Assembly (NCBI GenBank): GCA_023447335.1
Contig: JAEXOD010000104.1
Coordinates: 1 to 16,509 of the forward strand
DNA from: Bacteroidota bacterium
Lineage (GTDB): Bacteria > Bacteroidota > Ignavibacteria > Ignavibacteriales > Melioribacteraceae
Length of the DNA stretch: 16,509 nt
Direction: 5' to 3'
Part shown: positions 7,071 through 14,963 of the stretch, piece after piece
How the letters are laid out: every line of letters starts with the position of its first letter
How positions within the stretch are numbered: the first letter of the stretch is position 1
The notes under the pieces: generated by a model
What the model was told of the DNA's origin: nothing
The model's database searches: none
The model's input: only the letters and a program-made list of their open reading frames with translations
Position numbers and translations under genes: made by a program

Positions 7071-7842
7071 TTTTTTTCTGCATCTTATAAAAAATTCTAC
7101 CGGATAATTTAATAAAAAATTTTCTTGTAACAATGCGTTTAATTATTAATATAATTTTATTAAAAGTACCGTCTATTACAGTTGGCTTTTTACCAAGATA
7201 TTTTAATGCGGAATTTACAACATCTTCAGGATTACGATAAAAACCATTCATTTTTAATCCCGCTCTTTCATGAAAATTTGTGCGTGTTGTACCCGGATTT
7301 ATTGAAATAACATTTATATTAAATTTTTTTAATTCAAACCACAAACTGCAAGCTAAAACTTCATCAAACGATTTGGTTGCCGAATAAACTGAATTAAAAG
7401 GGGTAGGTACAAATGAAAGTACAGAACCAACAAATATTATATTACCTTTTTGTAATTTAATCATATTTGGTAAAACAATTTTTGTTAACAAAACAAAAGA
7501 TAAACAGTTTAGATTAATCATTTCTTCCAAAATGTTAATATCTTGAAAAGCAAATTCCCCTGCTAAGCCAATACCTGCATTATTAATTAAATATTCAATA
7601 TTTTTGTTTTTTATTATTTCCTCTGTCTTCTTTATCCATTCTTTTTTACTTAAGTCTTCAGCAATTATTTCCACTTTAATGTTATTAGACAAATATCTTT
7701 CTTTTAATTGCAACAACATTTCATTATTTCTTGCAATTAAAATTAAATTATAACCCAACTGAGCAAATTTATCTGCAAATGATTTACCAATTCCCGAACT
7801 TGCACCTGTTATAATAACCCAATTTTTTATAAAATCTTCCAT
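7060..7842 (-). CDS. Short-chain dehydrogenase/reductase (SDR family)
   Basis: This 260-residue classical SDR has all core motifs: TGASSGIG (12-19) for NAD(P) binding, NNAG (87-90), Asn112, catalytic Ser140, Tyr153 and Lys157 in YSATK, and the PG motif (183-184). An Arg at 38 after the second strand is compatible with NADP(H) preference. It resembles the DltE/YqjQ-like group annotated as acyl-chain or ketone reductases, but the substrate cannot be assigned. The C-terminal end is basic and hydrophobic (ILIIKRIVTRKFFIKLSGRIF), which may associate with membrane. It is the first gene of a two-gene minus-strand unit with the VOC gene and is divergent from the acyl-activating fusion gene. Shared work on a lipid or aldehyde substrate is possible but only inferred. 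The start at 7842 has a poor Shine-Dalgarno site. Confidence 0.93.
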   Translation of the reverse strand: MEDFIKNWVIITGASSGIGKSFADKFAQLGYNLILIARNNEMLLQLKERYLSNNIKVEIIAEDLSKKEWIKKTEEIIKNKNIEYLINNAGIGLAGEFAFQDINILEEMINLNCLSFVLLTKIVLPNMIKLQKGNIIFVGSVLSFVPTPFNSVYSATKSFDEVLACSLWFELKKFNINVISINPGTTRTNFHERAGLKMNGFYRNPEDVVNSALKYLGKKPTVIDGTFNKIILIIKRIVTRKFFIKLSGRIFYKMQKKNEP

Positions 7843-7965
7843 AAGTAGATCTCATTTTAATGAATTTGCCTTTATTATTTTCATTTTATCGTTTCTTAAT
7901 AGTAAATTTCATTTTTTTAATGTAATATTTTTTGTAAATTTACAAGTTAATTTTGCGAGTGTAAT
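7843..7965. promoter_or_regulatory. Divergent promoter region between the SDR and acyl-activating fusion genes
   Basis: This 123-base, strongly A+T-rich gap separates two divergent genes and must hold the promoter of each. On the plus strand TAATTTTG at 7948-7955 fits the Bacteroidota -7 pattern TAnnTTTG, but the nearest TTTG upstream (7931) is too close for the usual spacing and the box is only 10 bases from the ATG. I therefore do not call a promoter position. Confidence 0.35.
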
Positions 7966-10425
7966 ATGTTCTTAAAAAAATCCGAAAAAATAGCACTTCA
8001 CTATAAAGATGTTAGCTTAACTTATAATGAATTGGTATGCAATGTAAATAAATATGCTAATATTTTCAAAAATAAAGCTACAAAAATTGCAGTATTTTCT
8101 GAAAATAGGCCCGAATGGGTTTACTCATTCTATTCAATTTGGAAAAATAGGTGTATCGCTATAACAATTGATTTTATGTCCACTCCTGACGAAGTTGCTT
8201 ACATTTTAAATGATGCGCAACCGGAATTTGTATTTTGCTCCTCAGAAACAAAAAAACTACTAATCTCAATTCAAAATAAATTAAATTATACTGTAAATTT
8301 ATTGGTATTTGAAGAAATTAATTTAGGTTCAATTGCAGAAGATAATTCAGAGTTTATTGTTCCTGATGTATTAAAAACCGCACTAATTATTTACACTAGC
8401 GGAACAACTTCAACTCCTAAAGGTGTAATGCTATCGTATGATAATTTATTGGCTAATGTAGAAGCCGTTGTTGATGCAAATATATATCGAGAAGATGTTA
8501 GAGTAATGGTCCTGTTGCCTTTACATCACGCATTACCACTTATGGGAACGATGGTGATTCCCCTATTTGTAAATGCAACAATTGCATTCTCTCCTTCATT
8601 AAATGCTGAAGATCTTATTGCGACTTTGCAAAAATTTAAAATAACTATGATTATTGGGGTTCCCCGTTTTTATACATTATTACGAAGAAAAATTAAAGAT
8701 AAAATTAACCAAAAATTTATTACTCGATTATTATTTAATATATGTGAAAAAGTTGATTCATACGGATTTTCTAAGATCATTTTTGGAAAAGTCCATAAAA
8801 ATTTTGGCGGACATTTAGATACATTAGTTTGCGGAGGAGCTGCATTAGATTATGAAGTGGAGCGAGATTTCAGAACTTTAGGATTTGAAATTTTGGTTGG
8901 ATACGGCATGACAGAATGCGCCCCCATGATAAGTTTTCCAAGACCAAGAAGAGCAAAAATAGGTGCTTCAGGGCAACAGCTATCATGCAATGAAATTAAA
9001 GTTGTTGATAATGAAATTGTTACTCGTGGAAGAAATATGATGCAAGGTTATTATAATAAACCGCTTGAAACAGCTGAGATGATTAGAGACGGTTGGTTAT
9101 ATACCGGGGATTTAGGATTTTTGGATGACCAAGGTTATGTATTTATTACCGGAAGAAAAAAAGAACTAATTATATTATCGAATGGAAAAAATATTAGCCC
9201 TGTTGAGATTGAAGAAAAAATAGCTGAAATATCTGATATTGTGCACGAAAATGCTGTTTTTGCAAAAGGAGACGCTATCCATTTAATTATTCACCCTGAT
9301 AAAAATAAAATTGAGCATATAAAAACTGAAGAACTTGAAGAATATATAAAATGGAATATCGTGGATGTATATAATAAAAAAGCTGCTCAATCGAAAAAAA
9401 TATCCCGTTCTTATGTTGTTTTTGATGATTTACCTCGAACTAGACTTGGGAAAATTAAACGTTATGAGTTAGAAAAATTCCTTCAAAACATAAATGTCAC
9501 TCAAAAAATTAAAACAGAAGAACCTACTTTTGAAGAATTTTTAATGATTAAAAAATATTTACGCGAATTAAAAACCATTGAAGTTCATGCTTCTGATCAT
9601 TTAGAATTAGATTTGGCTCTTGACTCATTAGACAAAGTCAGTTTTCAGTTATTTTTAAAAACTTCATTTGGATTAGATCTATCAACTGAAGAATTAGGAA
9701 AATTTGCAAATATTACTGCTCTCGCAGAATATGTAAAAGGACACAAACTAAAAACCGAAACCGAAAGTATAGATTGGAGTAATATTTTTAGACAAAAAAT
9801 TGAGTTAAAACTACCCAAAAGCTGGGTAACTCATCAGATGTTAAAGAGTATTTCCAAATATATTCTTAAAGTATATTTTAGAATTAAAAGTGAAGGAATA
9901 AACAATATTCCGGATGGTCCGGCAATAATTGCTCCAAATCATCAAAGCTTTTTTGACGGCTTATTTGTTTCAATCTTTTTGAAAAATTCACAACTCAAAG
10001 AGATGTATTATTATGCAAAAGAAAAGCATGTAAATACAAAATTATTAAAATTTATTGCAGATAAACATAACGTAATAGTAATGGATTTAAATAATGACTT
10101 GATGACGTCATTGCAAAAATTAGCTGAAGTGTTAAAACAAGGCAAAAAGATAATGATTTTCCCTGAAGGAACAAGATCAAAAGACGGTGAATTAGGTTCA
10201 TTTAAGCGTGCATTTGCAATACTTGCTCGTGAATTGAATGTACCGATTGTTCCGGTTTTAATAAAAGGTGCATATGAAGCTTTACCTACTGGTTCAATAA
10301 TTCCAAAACCGTTTAAGTCAATTAAGGTAAAATTTCTTCAGCCTGTTAATCCTGAAGGACATAGTTATGACACTTTAATAGATACCGTTTATGAATTGTT
10401 AAATAAAGAATTAAAAGCGATTTAG
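7966..10425 (+). CDS. Acyl-CoA/acyl-ACP synthetase - ACP domain - PlsC acyltransferase fusion
   Basis: This 819-residue protein has three parts. Residues 1 to about 510 are an adenylate-forming enzyme: YTSGTTSTPKG (143-153) binds ATP phosphates, DGWLYTGD (375-382) and GRKKE (396-400) are core motifs, and PRTRLGK (490-496) ends in the catalytic Lys496. Residues about 525-605 look like an acyl-carrier domain, with LALDSLDKV placing the phosphopantetheine serine at 554. The rest is a PlsC-type glycerolipid acyltransferase with NHQSFFD (His659 and Asp664, the HX4D motif) and FPEGTRS (732-738). The expected chemistry is activation of a fatty acid, loading onto the carrier arm, and transfer to a lysophospholipid or glycerol-phosphate acceptor, as in E. 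coli Aas but with the domains in the opposite order and a built-in carrier. It has no signal peptide, so it probably acts at the inner membrane's cytosolic face. Confidence 0.92.
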   Translation: MFLKKSEKIALHYKDVSLTYNELVCNVNKYANIFKNKATKIAVFSENRPEWVYSFYSIWKNRCIAITIDFMSTPDEVAYILNDAQPEFVFCSSETKKLLISIQNKLNYTVNLLVFEEINLGSIAEDNSEFIVPDVLKTALIIYTSGTTSTPKGVMLSYDNLLANVEAVVDANIYREDVRVMVLLPLHHALPLMGTMVIPLFVNATIAFSPSLNAEDLIATLQKFKITMIIGVPRFYTLLRRKIKDKINQKFITRLLFNICEKVDSYGFSKIIFGKVHKNFGGHLDTLVCGGAALDYEVERDFRTLGFEILVGYGMTECAPMISFPRPRRAKIGASGQQLSCNEIKVVDNEIVTRGRNMMQGYYNKPLETAEMIRDGWLYTGDLGFLDDQGYVFITGRKKELIILSNGKNISPVEIEEKIAEISDIVHENAVFAKGDAIHLIIHPDKNKIEHIKTEELEEYIKWNIVDVYNKKAAQSKKISRSYVVFDDLPRTRLGKIKRYELEKFLQNINVTQKIKTEEPTFEEFLMIKKYLRELKTIEVHASDHLELDLALDSLDKVSFQLFLKTSFGLDLSTEELGKFANITALAEYVKGHKLKTETESIDWSNIFRQKIELKLPKSWVTHQMLKSISKYILKVYFRIKSEGINNIPDGPAIIAPNHQSFFDGLFVSIFLKNSQLKEMYYYAKEKHVNTKLLKFIADKHNVIVMDLNNDLMTSLQKLAEVLKQGKKIMIFPEGTRSKDGELGSFKRAFAILARELNVPIVPVLIKGAYEALPTGSIIPKPFKSIKVKFLQPVNPEGHSYDTLIDTVYELLNKELKAI

Positions 10426-10440
10426 TTAATAAATCGCTTT
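10414..10440. terminator. Hairpin overlapping a stop codon, between convergent genes
   Basis: The arms 10414-10424 and 10430-10440 are perfect 11-base inverted repeats (AAAGCGATTTA and its complement) with a five-base loop. The left arm contains the last codons and most of the stop codon of the acyl-activating fusion gene. On the minus strand it lies just past the end of the PduT-like gene. Both strands continue with only three or four U before mixed A/T sequence, so it may act as a modest two-way terminator. Confidence 0.65.
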
Positions 10441-10449
10441 AATATTTAT

Positions 10450-11001
10450 TTAAACCATTTCGCTTAAAAGTTCTGGTCTTGGAGAGGCAATAACAACTTT
10501 ATTAACTAATAATCCTCTTTTGCCGATAATATATGCTCCGGCATCAACTGCACTGGTTACTGCAGCCACTTCACCGGTCAGGGTGCAAAAAGCTTTTCCG
10601 CCAAGTGCCATAGCTAATCGAATCTCAATTAATTGAACATTACTTGCTTTAACTGCAGCATCAGCTCCTTCAATTAGCGATGCAACCGAATAAGCTTCTA
10701 AAATACCCAATGATTCTAATTTATCTACTTTAGCATGACCGGCAATTGCAGGAAAAATATCAGGATGAACATTTGGAATAACAAATGTATCAATTACTGA
10801 AAAATCTAAATTATTTATTGCAGCATCAATACTTGTTTGAACTGCGGCAACATCTCCACCTATTAATACTATATATTTTCCTGAACAAATTGAACGTGAT
10901 AAAATCAATTCGACTTGTGAGGTTTTAAGCATTATATCCGCAGCCAACATACCTGATGCAATACTCGAAAGTTCTATTAAACCGATTGAATTCATTTCCA
11001 T
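10450..11001 (-). CDS. pduT: PduT-like trimeric microcompartment shell protein with two BMC domains
   Basis: The 183-residue protein has two bacterial microcompartment domains in tandem, about residues 5-88 and 98-173. Each starts with (I)G(L/I)(I/L)E and contains a G-G-(D/K) turn near the middle. This is the BMC-T layout; such proteins form trimers that tile like hexamers in the shell. It matches PduT in detail: Cys39 in SICSGK lies where PduT has the pore cysteine (Cys38) that binds a [4Fe-4S] cluster at the trimer axis, and IPNVHPDIFPAI corresponds to PduT's IPNIH segment. It should therefore be an electron-carrying shell tile. The gene follows the PduS-like gene by one base, with AAGG six bases before the ATG, as the two partners are coupled in Pdu operons. 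No other shell gene is present here. The symbol marks likeness, not proof of propanediol metabolism. Confidence 0.9.
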   Translation of the reverse strand: MEMNSIGLIELSSIASGMLAADIMLKTSQVELILSRSICSGKYIVLIGGDVAAVQTSIDAAINNLDFSVIDTFVIPNVHPDIFPAIAGHAKVDKLESLGILEAYSVASLIEGADAAVKASNVQLIEIRLAMALGGKAFCTLTGEVAAVTSAVDAGAYIIGKRGLLVNKVVIASPRPELLSEMV

Positions 11002-11011
11002 ATTATACCTT
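11002..11011 (-). promoter_or_regulatory. Coupled junction between pduS-like and pduT-like genes
   Basis: On the minus strand AAGG (11011-11008) precedes the pduS-like stop TAA, one T, then the pduT-like ATG. The ribosome binding site lies within the end of the upstream gene, which points to coupled translation of the two partners. Confidence 0.65.
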
Positions 11012-12316
11012 GCTAATAATTACATAATTTTCGGTTACCTTTTTAACATTTCCGCTTATAGAAGCATGTATGTTTGCACCCAATTTACCTTCTTCATTTT
11101 TTATTATTAAATCTCCCTTCACAACTTTATCTCCGGTACCAACTATTATTGCAGAAGGTGCCCCAACGTGTTGTTTATTTAATATTTTTACCTCTGATAT
11201 CTCAGGAACACTGTTTATATACGGAGTTTTTCTCTCAAATCTTTCTAAATCTAAACGTTTTAGTAATTGCTTGATAGGCACTCTTCTTCCTTCCTTAATA
11301 GGATGAACTTTTACAGGTTTTTGTTGATGATATTTTAAGTTTTGAATCTTCATCTCTTCTTTACTTTGTACACATGCCTCTCTAGGATATAAATCCTCCG
11401 GGCAAGAGTATAACGAGCACAGCCCACATGCACAACATAAATCAGCATACTGATTCCATAATTCTTTTCCGGATGTAGTAAAGACTAAACTCCTCATAAC
11501 TTTATGTGGTTGAACGTCATAACCTAATAAATATCTCGGACAGAATTCAGTGCAATAGCTACACTGGTCACATGCAGATTTTCCGATTCTATTCATGCTT
11601 TCTTTGGGTCTATTCATTCTATTTATTAGATAGTGATTAATGGGAAGCAGAATTATACCTGCTGTAGTTTTTGTAACAACTTCGTCCAAATCGAAAGACA
11701 AACGTCCCATTAATATTCCGCTAACATATATTGCAAACTCTTTTGAGGTTTCTCCTCCGGCTATCTTTATTAATTCTCTAAATGACGTACCGATCGGTAC
11801 AAAAAACGAACACGGATTTTTAACGAGCCCGGTTACACTAACAAATTTGTCAGTTAACGGTATGTTTTTGTTGGCATTATAAATATTATAAAAGGTTTCG
11901 ACATTATTTACAACGCAGCCAACATCCAAAGGAATACCGTGAGGAGGTATTAATCTACCTGTTGCAGCAAATACTAATTCATATTCGTCTCCTGCTGGAT
12001 AATAGTCACCTAACAAACACATCTCAATACTGCTATCAATAATTTTTGAAATATTTGAAATAGCTTTTGTATTTTTTTCCTTTATACCAAAATATCCTTG
12101 TTTTGCACCGGTATTTTCCAACATTAGTTCCATTCCCCTTACTACTTGTTCAGGGAAATTAACCATAAGTTCATAGTCTTTATGTATAAGAGGTTCGCAT
12201 TCAGCACCGTTAGCCAAAATATATTCAACTTTTGATTTTGCTTTAACGTGAGTCGGAAATCCTGCACCACCTGCACCTACTACACCGGCTTTATATATTA
12301 AATCTGCTAAGCCCAT
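11003..12316 (-). CDS. pduS: PduS-like flavin and iron-sulfur electron-transfer protein (RnfC family)
   Basis: This 437-residue protein has the RnfC/PduS plan: a Rossmann-like flavin/NADH region opening with GAGGAGFPT (14-22), an SLBB-like segment (about 158-205), two cluster motifs, and a C-terminal lipoyl-like barrel (about 375-437, GDKVVKGDLI). The first cluster site is C249-x2-C252-x2-C255-x3-C259-P. The second is C294-x2-C297-x2-C300-x4-C305-P; the four-residue gap before the last Cys and the PRYLLG segment after the first site are PduS traits. PduS passes electrons from NADH via FMN and Fe-S clusters, and in the Pdu compartment reduces cobalamin and binds PduT. It lies between the phosphatase and PduT-like genes with one-base gaps. 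No B12-dependent diol dehydratase or adenosyltransferase is visible, so its electron acceptor here is open. AAAGGA precedes its ATG. Confidence 0.9.
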   Translation of the reverse strand: MGLADLIYKAGVVGAGGAGFPTHVKAKSKVEYILANGAECEPLIHKDYELMVNFPEQVVRGMELMLENTGAKQGYFGIKEKNTKAISNISKIIDSSIEMCLLGDYYPAGDEYELVFAATGRLIPPHGIPLDVGCVVNNVETFYNIYNANKNIPLTDKFVSVTGLVKNPCSFFVPIGTSFRELIKIAGGETSKEFAIYVSGILMGRLSFDLDEVVTKTTAGIILLPINHYLINRMNRPKESMNRIGKSACDQCSYCTEFCPRYLLGYDVQPHKVMRSLVFTTSGKELWNQYADLCCACGLCSLYSCPEDLYPREACVQSKEEMKIQNLKYHQQKPVKVHPIKEGRRVPIKQLLKRLDLERFERKTPYINSVPEISEVKILNKQHVGAPSAIIVGTGDKVVKGDLIIKNEEGKLGANIHASISGNVKKVTENYVIISKV

Positions 12317-12327
12317 ATTATTCCTTT
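12317..12327 (-). promoter_or_regulatory. Coupled junction between phosphatase and pduS-like genes
   Basis: AAAGGA (12327-12322) overlaps the last codons of the phosphatase gene and is followed by its stop TAA, one T, and the pduS-like ATG. The arrangement repeats that at the pduS/pduT junction and links the phosphatase to the redox pair. Confidence 0.65.
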
Positions 12328-13553
12328 CGTTTTATTACAACAATAGTTTTATCATCTTGATACTGGCTATTACTTGTTGAAAATATATTCACATCATCTA
12401 ATATTGTATAACAAAGTTCACGTGGCGATAAATGTAGATTTTTCTTTAATACGCTTTCTAGTCGTCTTTCTTCGTATAATTCAAATTTTTCATTCGCAGA
12501 TTCAACTATGCCGTCGGTATATATCACAAGTACATCTCCTTTATTAAAGTTGATACTATCCGTGTCATATTTTGAATGAGGAGCAGGACCTAATAAGGGA
12601 CCTGTGGGGTCTAGATAAACTATTTCTTTATTTTTGGCTCTTATAAGCATCGGAGGATTATGCCCACCGTTAGCGTATAAACATAACCCTTTTTTATCAT
12701 TCGATATTTCAGCATAAAAAAGTGATGTGAATCTATCATCGCTAAAAATTTTGTTAATTAATTCATTCATTCTATAAAATAACGGGGATATTTTAATCTG
12801 GAATGTGCACGCCATTCGTAAAGCGCCGGAAATATACATTGCTTCAGCGGCTGCACTTAATCCTTTAGATGCTGCATCACCTACTGCAATTCCCAACCTT
12901 GATTCATCGTCACCTATTCTCAAATAATCAAAAAAATCACCGCCTAAAGTTTGAGCTGGAATAGTAACTCCAAAAAGCTCATATCCGTGGAATGTCAACT
13001 CATGATCAGGCAATATACTTCGTTGTAATTCTTTTGCTTTATCAATATCTTCTATTAAATCTTTACGGCTATCGTATAATCTTCTTTCATTTATTTTTTG
13101 CGTTAATACTGTTGCAACAATATTTAATGTATATCTTAATTCATCATCAATTATATCACTATTAACTGCAATTAGATATTCATAATAATTTTTACCGTTT
13201 ATTTTTTTCTTTTGTCCTACTCCGGAAGCACTATATCTAAAAATTCCCTTCTTTAGTAACACCTTATTTGTTTCATTTGCTAAGATAGTCCTTTCAATAC
13301 TGATTAAATCCAAAACGGGGTATTCTTTTAATGGTAATAAAAAATCAATCTCAATTTTTTGTACATTTCCGGTTTGATATACTAAAGAATACCCTTCTTT
13401 TTCTATATCAAGTTGCCATACTCTTCCGCCTGTTACATTAATTTCAGTGTTTTTTAATAATTGTTCAACAACTTCAATAAGTAATTCATTGTTATTATTA
13501 AATTTCTTTGAGGCTACTGTTTCTATTGTTCTGTATAATCTTTTCTGTTTCAT
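12318..13553 (-). CDS. RsbU/SpoIIE-type PP2C serine phosphatase with N-terminal GAF-like sensor domain
   Basis: In this 411-residue protein, residues 1 to about 155 look like a GAF-type sensor domain. A helical linker with the typical DxxxAKELQRSILP sequence (168-182) joins it to a PPM/PP2C phosphatase domain. Metal-binding and catalytic landmarks are GGDFFD (204-209, Asp206), VGDAASKG (224-231, Asp226), GGHNPP (296-301), TDG (346-348) and QDDKT (399-403). All acidic metal ligands are present, so it should be active. Family members usually dephosphorylate a STAS anti-anti-sigma factor in a partner-switching pathway, driven by the sensor domain. Neither a STAS protein nor an RsbW-like kinase is encoded here. 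It leads the unit with the PduS- and PduT-like genes, which hints at a link between signalling and the compartment. The start has no clear Shine-Dalgarno site. Confidence 0.92.
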   Translation of the reverse strand: MKQKRLYRTIETVASKKFNNNNELLIEVVEQLLKNTEINVTGGRVWQLDIEKEGYSLVYQTGNVQKIEIDFLLPLKEYPVLDLISIERTILANETNKVLLKKGIFRYSASGVGQKKKINGKNYYEYLIAVNSDIIDDELRYTLNIVATVLTQKINERRLYDSRKDLIEDIDKAKELQRSILPDHELTFHGYELFGVTIPAQTLGGDFFDYLRIGDDESRLGIAVGDAASKGLSAAAEAMYISGALRMACTFQIKISPLFYRMNELINKIFSDDRFTSLFYAEISNDKKGLCLYANGGHNPPMLIRAKNKEIVYLDPTGPLLGPAPHSKYDTDSINFNKGDVLVIYTDGIVESANEKFELYEERRLESVLKKNLHLSPRELCYTILDDVNIFSTSNSQYQDDKTIVVIKRKE

Positions 13554-13641
13554 ATAATTCTAAATTATTTAAGAAAAAAATATAAGTAAATTAATTCGAA
13601 TCTAAAATAATAAAATATAATTGAAGAATAATTTATTAGGC

Positions 13642-13681
13642 GGGGCTATAAAAATCTAATTCTAGAATTTATTATAACCCC
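13642..13681. terminator. Imperfect inverted repeat after the M64 peptidase gene
   Basis: GGGGCTATA (13642-13650) faces TATAACCCC (13673-13681), pairing with one mismatch. Between them is the perfect 12-base palindrome AATTCTAGAATT (13658-13669). It starts seven bases past the M64 peptidase stop and lies upstream of the phosphatase start, so it could end the clpC-side transcript. No U-run follows on the minus strand, so termination is uncertain. It stands out as G/C-rich ends in very A+T-rich DNA. The rest of the gap (13554-13641) shows no clear promoter boxes. Confidence 0.45.
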
Positions 13682-13687
13682 AAATAT

Positions 13688-14962
13688 TTATTTTGAATAA
13701 TACTCAATAACTTTTTTAATAGCAAGTATAGAAGGCAAATTAAAAGAATCCGAAGCTAAACTTTTCATTATACTATCGTATGTTGGACGAAATATTCCTT
13801 TTGAGATATAACCTCCTCCTTCAAAAACTCCTAATTTATTGTTATATTTTTCTTCGTTTGGTGTTGGAATGGGGGTATCTGAATCAATCAAGTTTTTCCA
13901 CTTTGAATCAAAATCTACCATTGTAGTTAAATTAGCTTCCCAAGGTTCAACATCAATCGGATAAAACCCCTCGTATGCTACATCACTTGTATAGTATTCA
14001 TCTCCTAATCCTGCCAATGCATGTCCAAACTCATGGATAAATATTTTATCAGCTTTTGCATTTTTTCCTGCAACTGTTAAGTAATAATTATAAATTCCGC
14101 CACCGCCATATTTTTCGGTATTAACCAATAATACAATCTGATCGTGCGGTGCATTAGCTGCTACATCACAAACAGATTTATAATCATATGTCATTAAGTA
14201 TCTTTCACTATCAAATGTATAAAACGTACAATTTGTATGAGTATTTTTCCATATATTATCTGCAGGTATATCCACGCCGCTATCTTCTGAATAAGATTCA
14301 ATACCCCAAATATTTATTTTATCCTTTAACTTATTAAAAGGCTCTATAGTTAATAGGTAATCAGCAAATTTTTTAGCATCTTTTTTAAATTGTTCTGCTT
14401 CATCTTTAGTATAACCTTCGGCAATAAAGGAGATATCTAGTTTTTCGGTGGGATTACCACTTTCGTGTATGGTAAATTTATTAAAATTATACTTTTGTTT
14501 CTTTTTTATAAAATAGTTTTTAGAAGAAGTTACATATTCAAAGGTTTTAACAAATATATTTTTTTTATCTCTAGTGAACAACTCAATCCTAAATGAATCT
14601 TTTGGCATTGGAAAAGAAACAGATTCCGAAAAAGATCTATTTGTAATTTTGGCTTCGTCCGTTGTTTGCCATTCACCAAACAATGTAGCATAACCTTTTG
14701 AGAATATTAAATTATTACTTTTTATGTCAAAAACTTTTACACAATATTTACCAAAACCTAAATTATCAATCAAATTTACTTTAGAGCCGTACCATTCTCC
14801 TTCTTCTATCATTTCATCAAAACTAATTAATTCTGATTTATCATTACCGGTTCTAATATAATCAAATCGTAATGTGTTATTTGTAAAATAATTTTCAAAA
14901 GTAATTTGTGCATAATTAACCGAAGTTAATATTAAACAGAATATTAAAAATAATTTTTTCAT
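13688..14962 (-). CDS. Secreted M64-family (IgA-type) metallopeptidase
   Basis: This 424-residue protein starts with a Sec signal peptide (MKKLFLIFCLILTSVNYAQ, probable cut after Ala18 or Gln19). An N-terminal beta-rich domain (about 20-150) matches the M64 N domain. The catalytic domain follows from about 165, carrying HEFGHALAGLGDEY (310-323). His310, His314 and Asp321 are the likely zinc ligands and Glu311 the catalytic base, the M64 pattern HExxHxxxGLxDE. A later RPTYDSIMKS segment (392-401) is compatible with the conserved Met-containing turn. There is no C-terminal type IX sorting domain, so it is probably periplasmic or released by another route. M64 is named for a Clostridium IgA protease; substrates in free-living bacteria are unknown. 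Its ATG follows the pyrE stop by one base, so it is probably the last gene of the clpC-pcd-pyrE transcript, though not related in function. Confidence 0.9.
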   Translation of the reverse strand: MKKLFLIFCLILTSVNYAQITFENYFTNNTLRFDYIRTGNDKSELISFDEMIEEGEWYGSKVNLIDNLGFGKYCVKVFDIKSNNLIFSKGYATLFGEWQTTDEAKITNRSFSESVSFPMPKDSFRIELFTRDKKNIFVKTFEYVTSSKNYFIKKKQKYNFNKFTIHESGNPTEKLDISFIAEGYTKDEAEQFKKDAKKFADYLLTIEPFNKLKDKINIWGIESYSEDSGVDIPADNIWKNTHTNCTFYTFDSERYLMTYDYKSVCDVAANAPHDQIVLLVNTEKYGGGGIYNYYLTVAGKNAKADKIFIHEFGHALAGLGDEYYTSDVAYEGFYPIDVEPWEANLTTMVDFDSKWKNLIDSDTPIPTPNEEKYNNKLGVFEGGGYISKGIFRPTYDSIMKSLASDSFNLPSILAIKKVIEYYSK

Positions 14963-14963
14963 A

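Noticed and set aside
7948..7955. TAATTTTG as a Bacteroidota -7 promoter box for the acyl-activating fusion gene
   Set aside because: The nearest TTTG upstream is only 13 bases away, short of the usual spacing, and the box is 10 bases from the ATG. In DNA this A+T-rich it is easily chance.
11070..11882. Plus-strand frames opposite the PduS-like gene (11070-11306, 11074-11274, 11640-11882)
   Set aside because: They are antisense to a strongly supported Fe-S protein and show no recognisable motifs or ribosome binding sites.
13658..13669. Perfect 12-base palindrome AATTCTAGAATT as a regulator operator for the phosphatase unit
   Set aside because: It lies about 115 bases from the phosphatase start and inside the inverted repeat that follows the M64 gene, so it is more simply part of that structure.
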